In this document: in pieces, positions 33,488 to 44,600 of the stretch
Layout: each line of letters starts with the position of its first letter
How positions within the stretch are numbered: position 1 is the first letter of the stretch
Assembly (NCBI RefSeq): GCF_000499845.2
Contig: NC_023755.2
Span: forward strand, 32,947,753-33,011,752
Direction of reading: 5' to 3'
Origin: Phaseolus vulgaris
Lineage: Eukaryota > Streptophyta > Magnoliopsida > Fabales > Fabaceae
Length of the DNA: 64,000 nt
Notes under the pieces: generated by a model
Seen by the model: the letters and a program-made list of their open reading frames with translations, nothing else
Database searches by the model: none
What the model was told of the DNA's origin: nothing
Position numbers and translations under genes: made by a program

Positions 33488-36400
33488 ATGGATCAGTTTC
33501 CATCAAATCGTGGATGGATGTATGATAGGTGTTATAGAGGAAGAGGTGCTTTGAAAGAGTCTTTTATATTGGGAGTTGAAGAGTTTATAACCAAAGCTTG
33601 CCAACAAGAATGTTATATGAATGATGGGGGAATACGATGTCCATGTACTAAGTGTGATTGTACAAGAATTTTGGAGGAAAGACTTGTGAAGGTTCATCTC
33701 TACAAACATGGTTTCAAATATAATTATTGGATTTGGAGTGATCATGGTGAAGACATGGTAGAAGGTGACTTGGATAATAACGATAATTGCATGCCTTTGG
33801 GAATAATTGGAGGTGCACACCTTCAGTCACAAGATGACCAAGTTAGGTTGATGGAAGACATGGTGTATGATGCTCTTAGACAACAAGAGTCATTTCGAGT
33901 ACCAAATGTAGATTACATGGAAGAGCCTCCGAACGAAGAAACTCAAAGATTTTATGACCTTTTGTTGGATGCAAATGCGCCATTATATAAAGGGTCATCT
34001 GACTCCAAATTATCAATGTGTGTCCAACTATTAGCTTGCAAATCAAATTGGAATATTCCTAACCAATGCTTAGAGTTTATTTCAAAAATTCTTTTAGATG
34101 CAACACCTACCAAAATAGGTTTGCCTAAAAGTTATTATGATGCAAAAAGGCTAGTGTCGAAATTAGGATTACAGGCCAAGAGGATTGATTGTTGTGTGGA
34201 TGGTTGCATGTTCTTCTATGATAACGAATACGGTAAAAATGATGGAGCGTTGCTTCAATGCAAATTTTGTCACAAGTCAAGGTATCATCACCAGAACACC
34301 GAAGCAAGTAACCAAAAACCAGTTCCTGTAAAGGCAATGTTCTATTTGCCAATAATTCTAAGGTTGCAAAGAATGTATGCTTCAACACAGACTGCGGGAC
34401 AAATGACATGGCACTATGATAACAGAAGCAGTAATGGTGTTTTGCGTCATCCATGTGATGGCGAGGCTTGGAGGAACTTTGATACAATATATCCCGATTT
34501 TTCTGTGGAGGCACGCAATGTGCGATTAGGTTTATGCTCTGATGGTTTTAATCCATATGTGCAAGCATCAAATGCACCCTATTCATGTTGGCCAATAATT
34601 GTGACCCCGTATAATCTTCCTCCCGAAATTTGCATGTCTAAACCTTATATGTTTTTGAGTTGTCTCATACCAGGCCCATTCAATCCAAAGGCTGGTATTG
34701 ATGTATTTTTGGAGCCCTTGATAGACGACTTGAAGAAATTGTGGAGTGGTGTCCCAACATACGATATTTCAAGGAAAGAGAACTCCATGATGAGGGCAGT
34801 GTTAATGTGGATGATTAATGATTTTCCTGCATACGATGTGTTGTCTGGTTGGGGAACTCATGGTAAATTAGCATGCCCACATTACATGGAGCATTCAAAG
34901 GCATTTAGATTACATCATGGGGGAAATTTTTTTTGGTTTGACTCGCATCGTAGATTTTTACCGAATGATCATGCATTTAGGAGGAACAAGAATGCGTTCA
35001 AGAATGGGGAAGTTGACATGGATCCTCCACCACCTAAGTTCACACCTACACAAGTTTGGAATAGAGTAAAGGCTTATCCTAAAGTAACTGAAAGTGGTGT
35101 GCAAAGAATACATGGTTACGGGGAGTGGCATAACTGGACAAAAAGAAGCATCTTTTGGGATCTTCCATACTGGAAAGACAATATATTAAGACATAATCTT
35201 GATGTTATGCATATTGAAAAAAAACTTCTTCGATAACATTTTTAACACTGTCATGAATGTGACTAGGAAGACAAAGGACAATGACAAAGCACGAATGGAC
35301 TTAAGTTTGTATTGTAGGCGAAGAGACTTGGAACTGAAGTCACATCCTAATGGAAAGATGTTGAAGCCAAAAGCAAATTACACACTTGCAACAGAGGAAA
35401 TTAAACATGTGTGTCAATGGTTAAAAGATCATAGGATGCCTGATGGATATTCTTCAAATTTGGTTAGATGTGCTGATGTGAATAAGGGAAGGGTGCTTGG
35501 GATGAAAAGCCATGATTGTCATGTATTCATGGAATGCCTACTTCCCATAGCATTTAGTTTGTTACCAACTCATGTTCTAAATCCCATTATTGAGGTAAGT
35601 CATTTTTTCAAAGATTTGTGTTCTACAACACTAAATCAGGATGATCTTACTAGGATGGAACAAAACATTCCAATAATTCTTTGTAAGTTGGAAAGGATAT
35701 TTCCCCCGGCATTTTTTGATTGTATGGAACATCTCCCTGTCCATCTAGCATATGAAGCCAAACTTGGTGGACCTGTCCATTATAGGTGGATGTACCCATT
35801 TGAAAGGTAATAATAAGAGTAATTAGTCTTTATTTAATGTGAAATATAACTATCAATCATAACATATTTCTTTGATTATAGATTCATGGGATATGCTAAA
35901 CGATCAGTGAAGAATAAGGCTAGGGTAGAAGGATCTATTTGTGCATCTTATTTGCATCGTGAGACAACTCACTTTTGTTCACATTATTTTAACAACTTCA
36001 TGTTAAGACCACAACATTGTAGAAATGAAGTGGACATTGAAAGTGAAAGACTTCCATCAATCTTATCTGTATTTGACCAACCTGGATGTCATTCTGGGAG
36101 CAAGATCACTCGTTGGTTAACTGATGAAGAACTGAGCTCAGCTCATGTTCATATTTTTATCAACTGTAATGAAGTTAAACCATACCTCGAGTAAGCCTCA
36201 TGCAAGATATTAGTTTAAAACACTGTTATTGATTCATTAAGTTATCGCTAACCAAATGCATTGACACTTATATATTCACAGCTCTTTCTTACATTGTAAT
36301 GAAATTTCTGAATCACATGCCTCGGCTCGTATACATACAAATTTTCCTTTGTGGTTTAGGACACAAGTATGTATCAACAAATTATATAATTTACTTTTTT

Positions 36401-37188
36401 TTGGACTTCTTTAACCATTTCATAAAAAATAAATGACATTGATATATTTATAGGTTCATAAAGACCCTTTAAATGTGAAGAACCAACACTTAAGAGATTT
36501 ATCACTTGGTCCTTTAAGGTGTGTAAAAGAGTGGCACACCTTCTTTGTGAACGGGTACAAATTTCACACTCATGCATGGAGCGAGGGAAAGAAAACAATA
36601 AATAGTGGGGTCCATGTAAAGGGTCTTACAGAAGGAGGTGAGGATGATTTCTACAGTGTGATTCAACACATATATGAGGTGGAGTACAATTCTTTGACCT
36701 CAGATAACAAAGTTGTATTATTTTACTGTAATTGGTTTGATCTATCAACAAGAGGTACACGAGTGGACTCCAAATATGGTATTGTGGATATTCAAATGGA
36801 TAGAAGATATGTGCCATTTGATCCTTTTATCAATGCACATAATGTTCGACAAGTTTATTATGTACCATATGCAACATCATGCAAAGACAAACGTGGTTGG
36901 TGTGTTGCAATCAAAACGAAGCCCAGAGGTCGTATTGATTCTGATGATGTAGAAGTTGAAGTGCCATATCAAGTTGATGAAATGTCACATGTTAATGAAG
37001 TGATTGAAGTTGAAAGGGTTTCAGGATTACAAGATTTAGAGGCTGAGCTTGAAGAAGTGGACATAAACAATGTATCATCATTTGAAGATCAGATAGATGA
37101 AGAAACAAATGAATGGGAAGAAGACAATGAAGAGGGAGAAAGTGAAGATGAATATGGAGATGACTTTGACATCTCTAGCTCTGAATAG
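33488..37188 (+). pseudogene. CACTA tnp2-type transposase, four exons, one frameshift
   Basis: This is the catalytic transposase of the CACTA element. The exons are 33488-35806, 35882-36190, 36282-36366 and 36454-37188; all joins are GT-AG and keep the frame (for example YPFE-RFMG). Residues 5-80 form the N-terminal transposase-associated domain (RGALKESFILGVEEFI, CPCTKCDC, HLYKHGF). The tnp2 core follows with LGLCSDGFNPYVQASN, CLIPGPFNPKAGIDVFLEPL and LSGWGTHGKLACPHYME, then LDVMHIEK. The later exons hold the DUF4218/DUF4216-type parts ([35 protein letters not shown]) and an acidic tail. The only lesion I see is in an eight-A run at 35217-35224. One A too many turns HIEKNFFDNIF into a stop at 35234-35236. 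Confidence 0.9.
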
Positions 37189-37408
37189 ACTTAGGAAGCC
37201 AATGTTAACAAAAATATCTATTGTACGAACTAGTATTGTATTGTTGTTGTTAACATACTGTTTATTACTCCAATTAATTTGAGCTTTATGTTTGCTGATG
37301 AAATTTTTACATGTTTATTTCAATTTTTTTATTAAACTATATTCAACATATTTTTCTCCATTGATAAACTTATATAACCTTCATTATCATTTCATGCCAT
37401 ATATATAT

Positions 37409-39086
37409 ATGTCATCAGGAGGTTCTGATCAACCATCACCGAGTAACAACCAAAAAAAAGGGAAAAGAAATTATGTGATAAAATTGTTATCATGATTTAA
37501 CAACCAAAATCCATCATCAAGTCAACCCAATACACCTATTCCTTCTTCAGTTCATGGATCTACCCTACCAGTACCAGATGCTACCCAATCCACCCCACCA
37601 GTACAAGATGCTATTGCATCAACACCATCTCCACGTGTTGGTTCTAATGCATCAACCCTACCAGATATTACACCATCCCCATATACACATCTTGGAGGGA
37701 CGCACTCAGCTTCTGCAGCGAATAACTTAGAGGACGAGGTCCTCTCAGCTGGTGATCGACCTCTGATTCAGCCTATTGGGGGAGGGTAAGAATATAACAA
37801 AATTCAATTTATATAATTTATTATTATTGTTTTATAATTTTGACTAACTTTGTTTTGGTATTTAGGTTTTATCCATCAAAAATTGCATCAAAGGCCATCA
37901 CTGCCACCATCAAGCAACAATTTGGTGAGCCATGGCCAACATGGGGGGCAATCCCAAAGGGTGAACGGGATATATTTTTTCAACGTTTTAAGGTACTTGT
38001 TTTTTATTCCCTTTAAATATTTTATATTTTACAATTTGGATTGATGATTCTTGTTGTTTTGCAGAGGAAGGTCACATGGAGGGCTGAGGACGAGGAAAAA
38101 GTTAAGAAAAATTTCCATACAAAAGCTTCTCACACCCTTTCACAAATGTTTAAAGATGCTCGCCAAGAAGGTAAACGACCAAAATGGATTGGCAATAATG
38201 TTTGGAACAGCCTCCAAGAACACTGGAACATGGCTGTGTATCGATCCAAATGTGATACAGCTAAAAAGAATCGTTTGTCTGAAAAAGATGGATGTTTGCA
38301 CACTAGAGGATCTATTAGTGTTCATGAACACGCTATTCGTTTGGTATGATTTCCATATAATTTTTTTTATATTAATCTATGATTAATTATTATCTTCTTA
38401 ATTTATGAAATGTTTTCTTTATAGACAGAGGAGCTTGGCCGCTCGGTCCATGTTGATGAAGTGTTTCAACAAACACATATACGGAAGAGCACTGGAGATT
38501 TTATTGATGATAGATCAAGGCGGACTCATGTTAGTTTTTTTAAACTTTTTTTTAAACTCTTTTTTTCATATACATTAATTGGTATGATAACAAATATTTT
38601 TCATTTTAATAGGAAGATTTTGAAAGTAGATTGTCTCAAGCATTATCTAAGTCACAATCTACCTCAATATCTACTCCATTAGATCCTGCTGAGAAGGAAA
38701 AATTGAGAAGCCGTTGTTGGTTAGAAACTGTAGGTCGAAGGTACAAGGGACGAGTATATGGGGTTAGACGTGTTGATCGACCGGACGACTGTGTTGGTCG
38801 CTACTTACAAGAAACACAACCATCTTCTAGTAATAAGAAGACTAATTCAGAAGAAATTGTTGAACTTAGGCAGCATATTGAACGCATGGATGCAAGGTTT
38901 CAAAACTTTCAAAATTTCATGATGCAATATCTACCACCTGAGGCAGCAGCTGCAACACAACAGTTTTTTCAGCAGCCAAATACCCCGCCACCAACTCAAC
39001 CGAATCAGCAGTCAAATGAAGTGCAACATCATAGTACTCATGATGAACAACAAAATTCACCCGGTGAAGAATATAATAATTATTAG
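37409..39086 (+). pseudogene. Second CACTA gene (Transposase_24 / Ptta-En-Spm type), five exons, one nonsense codon
   Basis: This is the accessory DNA-binding protein of a CACTA element, by family. Exons are 37409-37785, 37866-37992, 38065-38343, 38425-38529 and 38613-39086; all junctions are GT-AG and in phase. The first exon encodes a low-complexity Ser/Pro/Thr region. The middle exons carry FYPSKIASKAITATIKQQFG, PWPTWGAIPKGERDIFFQRF and NNVWNSLQEHWN, typical of PF03004. The last exon has RSRCWLETVGRRYKGRVYG, a short coiled coil and a Gln/Pro/Asn tail ending EEYNNY. An in-frame TGA at 37493-37495 (..VIKLLS-stop-FNNQ..) is the only break. A single C-to-T change from CGA would explain it. Confidence 0.85.
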
Positions 39087-39289
39087 CTTCTCTAGAACTT
39101 TGTTTTAATGAAATACATTTTAGATATTTGAAAATAGTAAGTATTGTATGTATGGATAACTTTGAATGTGATGAATATTTGTCTTCTGAAAACTAGAATG
39201 TTGATGGATATATGCAGGTGTAGAATATGGGGTGCTTCCAAATACAAAAAATATAGGCTGCTTCCAAATACAAAAAATGGTACTGTTGT

Positions 39290-39675
39290 GTACAATGTTA
39301 CATACGGATAAATCCGTATGTAAGTCTGCCTGTTAATTACATATGGATATATCCGTATGTAATTACATACGGATTTATCCGTATGTAATTACATACGAAT
39401 TTACATACGGATTTATCCGTATGTTTACATACGGATTTTACATACAGATTTATCCGTATATAATGACACACGGATTTTATATACGGATTTTACATACAGA
39501 TTTATCCGTATGTAATTACATACAGATCCAAAATCCGTATGTAACAGTTACCTATGACAGTTTTATATACGAATTTTTGTTCGTATATAATCTGTATGTA
39601 ACTGTGTTTTATATACGGATTTTGTGTGTTACATACGAATTTTAGCTGTATGTAATTTGAGTTTTTCTTGTAGTG
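39290..39675. repeat. CACTA 3' subterminal palindromic repeats and terminus
   Basis: About fifteen copies of TACATACGGAT or ATCCGTATGTA, in head-to-head pairs, lie between 39297 and 39660. The element ends TTTTTCTTGTAGTG at 39675. The motif is the same as at the left end. Confidence 0.9.
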
Positions 39676-40187
39676 TATAATTCAGAAACCTATGCAATCC
39701 AAAACCTATGTCATAGTACGTAAATCAAAATGATTGAAAAAAATCTACTGGATTATATAATCTGAAAACTAATTAAACAGTACCGAATTATATAATGTGT
39801 ACCTGCGTTACATGATGTAGAATGATGCTGAACTAAAGACAAATATGCAATGCTTTAAAATAGTTCCTCCAACAATAGTTACAATAAAAGAATCCAGAAT
39901 TACAATCAAAGAATCGAGAAGTAACCTCTTTGAATGTTTGTGCTGCATAAAGAGGGTCATTAAAGAGTGATTGCAAGAGAGAGTTGAGAGTTGGAATATG
40001 TAGTGGGAGTGGCGTTGCTGGTGCTTTAAAGGGGAGGGGTGGACGTCGCTTGTGCTAAAAGAGCGAAAGTGAAAAGATAAAAGTTAGATTTAGTTTTAAA
40101 TTTTTAATATTATTTATTAAAGGGTATAATGGGAAAATCAAGTTTATTATGGGGTGGCGGAAGAAGGGATGAAGTTACAGGGAGAAA
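39676..40187. other. Outer right arm of the MULE
   Basis: It continues the sequence interrupted at 6923, with GATTATATAATC-type motifs to about 39800 and then unique sequence to the proposed terminus near 40187. No coding sequence is seen. Confidence 0.45.
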
Positions 40188-41659
40188 CAGTCTATATATC
40201 AAGGTGTATGGGTCCAACTTTATAGGCCCAATTATCCTATATCAAGGAAGAAAAGTCTATATATCTGATTGATTGATGTAAGGCTTGTTGCTTCGTGTAC
40301 TCAATAAATTCTAAATTATTCTTCTAGTATTAAAAATTCATAATTAAAAAATATATTTTAGAAAAGAAAATTTAAAATAATTTTTTTGCATTTTAATAAT
40401 AAAACTCACGAATAGAATTGGAAAAATCAAAATTCTATTTCATAAAGAAAAATCTATAATAGGAATAATACATCTTGGAAAAGAGATTTTGAAAAATAAA
40501 ATCTATAAACATATTACGAAATAGTGATTCTAGAAAACAAAAAAATCCAAAAACATATTCTGGAAAGATCATTTCAGAAAAAAAAGTTCTTGAAAGTCTA
40601 ATCTAAAAATGTTTTAAAAATTCAAATATAGAAATGTATTATGAAATACTAAATCTGAAATACATTTTGATTTGCACACTCACTCCTATTTAAAACCTAA
40701 AGAGAGCATGTTGGTCATTTGCATCAATGATAGGGTGCAAGTTTAAATTTATTGAGTGCAAGAAGACTTGATATGCATTCTTTCTCCACTTCCATAGTTT
40801 TCATGTGTATCTTAAAAGACCAAAGAGGTCATTTCCTTGGAGTCACGTCACGTCCCATTTTCATCATTGTTGCCCTTATTGGTATTATATGGAAACAAAT
40901 ATTTTAAATTGTATAATTTATAAGTCATTTTTTTATATATATTTTTAATTTTTGTAATCCATAAGACACTTTTAAATTACATAATCAAGTTATTTTGGCT
41001 TTTAGATAGCACAATTCAAAACATTTTTTTAAGAAAAAATATTTTTAAAATTGTATAATTTTAAAAAAAAATCATGCAAAAAAATATTTATGAATTACAT
41101 AATTCATAAGTAGGCAAATTGAAAATTTTCAATATTTATAAGATGCTGAAGGAAAATATGGAGGTGAAAAAGAAATTCCCCTAATTGATTAATGTTTTTT
41201 TTTCTGAACCTCCCAAGTTTTTAAAATGGCCAGTCCTTCTCTTTCTCTCCTCAAATAACAATGAGTTTCCATTATTGCCTTTGTAGGTGGTAACACTTTT
41301 GGCTTCCCATGGCTAATAAAGAATGTTAATAGAATCCAAAGTGTTCAAGGTTTTCACTATTGTTTTGAATATCACTATTTTATCTTCTAGATGGGGTCAC
41401 TATTTAGCAAAAACACATGTACCTATATTGTTGAGAATATCAGATAATTCATTATAAAAATTACAGAGAAAATATGAATATTAAAAATAACAATAATAAA
41501 ATATTATTTGGTGTTATAGAGTATTTAATTTTAGATAAATAAATATTTTGTCATATATTTTAATTCAATATTTGATTTCGAATTAAGGCACTATACAATT
41601 GTGTTATTTAATTAATCAAATTCTTTCAATTAAATTAAAAAAGAAAGTACAATTGAATA
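40188..41659. other. AT-rich intergenic DNA
   Basis: No gene, RNA or clear repeat is recognised. Short homopolymer-rich stretches only. Confidence 0.5.
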
Positions 41660-44600
41660 AATATTCTCAGAAGATAATTTCTTATGAACGAGATCAGGAA
41701 GAACGTAAAAAGTATTGGAAGAAAGATCCGTAGCTAAAGCATGTGGAAGGTCACATTGATAAATTGACCATTAATGCTCCTGGCGGAGCTAAGGCACGGT
41801 CACTCTTGGGTCACTTTGCTCCCGATAAACTAGGTGGAGTGGAGGATGATTTTGCTGATATGCCTCCTCTTGAAGATGCCTCAGATCATGAATCCAGGCA
41901 TAGATTGCCCACTCACACTTCGGATTTCCCAGAAACTGGGACGTAAGGAATTCACCTGCTGTTATGCAAGCCAAGGGCTCCGAGTCTCGTGCTCCTTTTG
42001 ATGTTCATCATGTGGAGGTCTCGGCTCCTGTGGTGGTATCACCTCAGTTGTGTCCCATCTCTCCTTAGCGGGTTTAATCACCTGCCCATACTACAACTCT
42101 AACAAATACTCCAATTGATGGTCATCATGAGGAGGTCTCTACTATTGTGGCTATACCATCCCCGTCGTTGGTCCTGAAAAATTACTTTTCCTCTCTTGAT
42201 GGTTTAGACACTACAGATGTGGGAGGTGATCCTTATATTGGTACGTCTACTCCCATTGTTGAACCTCATAAGGCTAAATCTCTTGGGGATGTTAAAGCAC
42301 TATCGTTGGTCCTGCAAAATCACTTTTCCTCTCTTGATGGTTTGGAAAATACATATTTTCTTTCAAAAATTTTGACTGATCCTAATGAGATGGAGGAGGA
42401 TGCCAGTGATACTGGGGAGGAAATAGTTTGCACTAAAAGAAAACTAGGAAGACCACCTAAGAGGAATGGTAAATCCAAAAAAACTGCTAAGGCAGTTCTC
42501 TCCACAACGTCGCAATGAAGGTCTCTTCATTTTTTCTGGAATGTTAGAGGATTGGGAAACCACAAAACTGTGGAGATGTTGATTAGTTTACTCAAACTAC
42601 ATAAACCTCTTCTGGTTTTTCTTGTTGAACCTATGGTGACGTACACAGATGCTTTTGAAGTCTTTTTCAAATATGTTAATATGCATTTGGTGGCTACGTC
42701 TCCTATTGTTAATAAAGCTGCTAAGCTTTGGTGTTTGTCGGTTCCTAATTTGGTCCGAAATTTCTTGGTAAATGAACAATTTATTTCTGTAACTTGTCAT
42801 TTGCATGATAAATGTTTTAGCTTTGCAGGTGTTTATGGTGCTACCACATACATGACTAGACGGTTTTTATGGAGGGATCTTAGTTCCTTCATAGGGCTTT
42901 GGTGTATTATGAGAGATTTTAATGTTGTGCTGTTGGCAGATGACTGTAAAGGAGGGGTGGCTCCTAATCAAGTTTCTTGCAATGAATTCCTTGATTGGAT
43001 TAATACTAATGATCTTTCTTGTATGCCTTTTACTGGAACTTGCTATACTTGGTGTAGTGAAAGGAGAGGGTTCCATAAAATTTATAGAAGATTGGATAGG
43101 GCGTTATGTAACGGAGTGTGTTTGGATGAATGAAATTCTTGTACTTATCAGGTTATTGTTAAAAATTGTTTGGATCATTCTCCTATTCTTGTCAGTCTTG
43201 CTAGTAATTCTTTGAGGAAGGTTAGCAATTTTCGTTTCTTTTCTATGTGGCTTCAAGATGATTCTTGTATGAAGCTTATTCATGATTCTTGGGCTAATAA
43301 GGTTGTTGGTTGTCCTATGTTTATTTTACAACATAAGTTAAAAAGGTTGAAAGTTGAGCTCCGTAACTGGAATAAAATTTCTTTTGGTAATGTTCACAAT
43401 GCAGTTCTTCTTAAGCAGGGTCTTCTCCTTGGTATTCAACAAACCTTAGAGACTGCTAGTATGTCTGATATTGATGGGCTTCTCTGTCAAGAAAGGATCG
43501 CTAAGGAGGAGCTTGATCAGGCTCTTCACTGTCAATATTTGTTTTGGAAAGAAAGGGATAAAATGCTTTGGTTTAAAGATGGGGATAAAAATACTTCTTT
43601 TTTCCATGTTGTGGTCAAGAGGAGAAATAATTCTAGTGGGATTCATCGTCTACGAATTGATAATGTGGTTATTGAGGATCCTACACTCATTGAGGAACAT
43701 ATTTTGGACTTTTATAAAACTCTTTATGCTGAGTCTATTTCTCATGTTCAAGATACAAACAATATGAAAAATTTTATTGGTACTTATATTCCTGAGTTGG
43801 TTATGTGTTGATTAAGTGTCCTGATTTTTTGGAAATCAAGAATGTTGTTTTTAACCTTAATGGTAATAGTGCTCCTGGTCCTGATGGTTTTGGTGGTGTT
43901 TTTTTTATCATTCTTGTTGGGATATTATTGGGATAGATGTTTGCAATGCAGTCCAACAATTTTTTAAACAAAACTGGGTTCACCCTGGAATGACCAGTAA
44001 TGTGGTATCTCTTATTCCTAAGATTCAGGTGCTAAATCCATTAAAGATTACATGCCAATTGTTGTTGCTAATTTTAAGTTTAAGATTATTTCCAAGATTT
44101 TGGCAGATCGAATTTCTCTTGTGGCTTCCAAAATTATTTCTCCTAATCAGTATGGATTTGTGCAAGGCAGACAGATTCAAGATTGTATTGATATTGCTTA
44201 TGAAGCTATTAACTTGCTTTCTAAAAGGCTTCGCGGAGGTAATGTGGCTTACAATTTGATATTCACAAAACCTTTGACACTCTGAGTTGGAAGTTTTTAC
44301 TATTAGTTTTGTCACGCTTTGGTTTTCACCCCTCGTTTGTCGGTTTGATGAATACTATTCTCTGTCAGCTATGCTTTCTATCAGAATAAATGATAGTTTG
44401 ATGGGTTTTTTTCCTTGTAGTAGAGGTGTTAGACAAGGTGATCCTTTGTCTCTTCTACTTTTTTTTTTGTCTCGTAGAGGAAGTTCTAAGTAGAGGTCTC
44501 TCAAAGTTTGTGAATGATAAGAAGATTCTACATATGGCTAGTCCACAAGGTTTTCTCACTCTCTCTCATATTTTATATGCGGATGACATTTTTATTTTCT

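Larger units (their letters stand above)
6924..39675 (+). mobile_element. CACTA (En/Spm-type) DNA transposon, 32.75 kb with three nested retrotransposons
   Basis: The left end reads CACTACAAGAAAATTG and the right end is the reverse complement of CACTACAAGAAAAACTC, so 14 terminal bases are inverted repeats. The flanking triplet is TAT on both sides (6921-6923 and 39676-39678), the 3-bp target duplication expected of CACTA. Both ends carry dense palindromic subterminal repeats. The interior encodes a tnp2-type transposase (33488-37188) and a second En/Spm-type gene (37409-39086), both reading rightwards. Elements A (8068-17396) and B (18102-32939, with C inside) account for about 24.2 kb, leaving a parent element of about 8.6 kb, a normal autonomous size. 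It sits inside the right arm of the old MULE. Confidence 0.93.
1307..40187 (+). mobile_element. Old Mutator-like element (MULE), proposed full extent with nested insertions
   Basis: The interior holds a MULE transposase relic and an antisense plant-mobile-domain relic. The sequence from about 1307 resembles the reverse complement of the sequence ending near 40187: both begin GTTT, run through a pyrimidine-rich stretch and share a TTCTT..GCCACC core. I count roughly 65-70% agreement over about 50 bases, which would suit decayed terminal inverted repeats. Both arms also carry the same dispersed palindromic GATTACATAATC motif (about 2000-2540 on the left, 6160-6920 and 39676-39800 on the right). 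I could not find a clean 9-bp target duplication, partly because the left end abuts an AT microsatellite. The transposase is certain; the exact ends are inference. Without its insertions the element would be about 4.7 kb. Confidence 0.35.

Noticed and set aside
37292..37408. An upstream ATG in frame with the second CACTA gene
   Set aside because: The 39 extra residues are hydrophobic AT-rich translation without any match to the family, and the MSSGG start fits the low-complexity N-terminus better.
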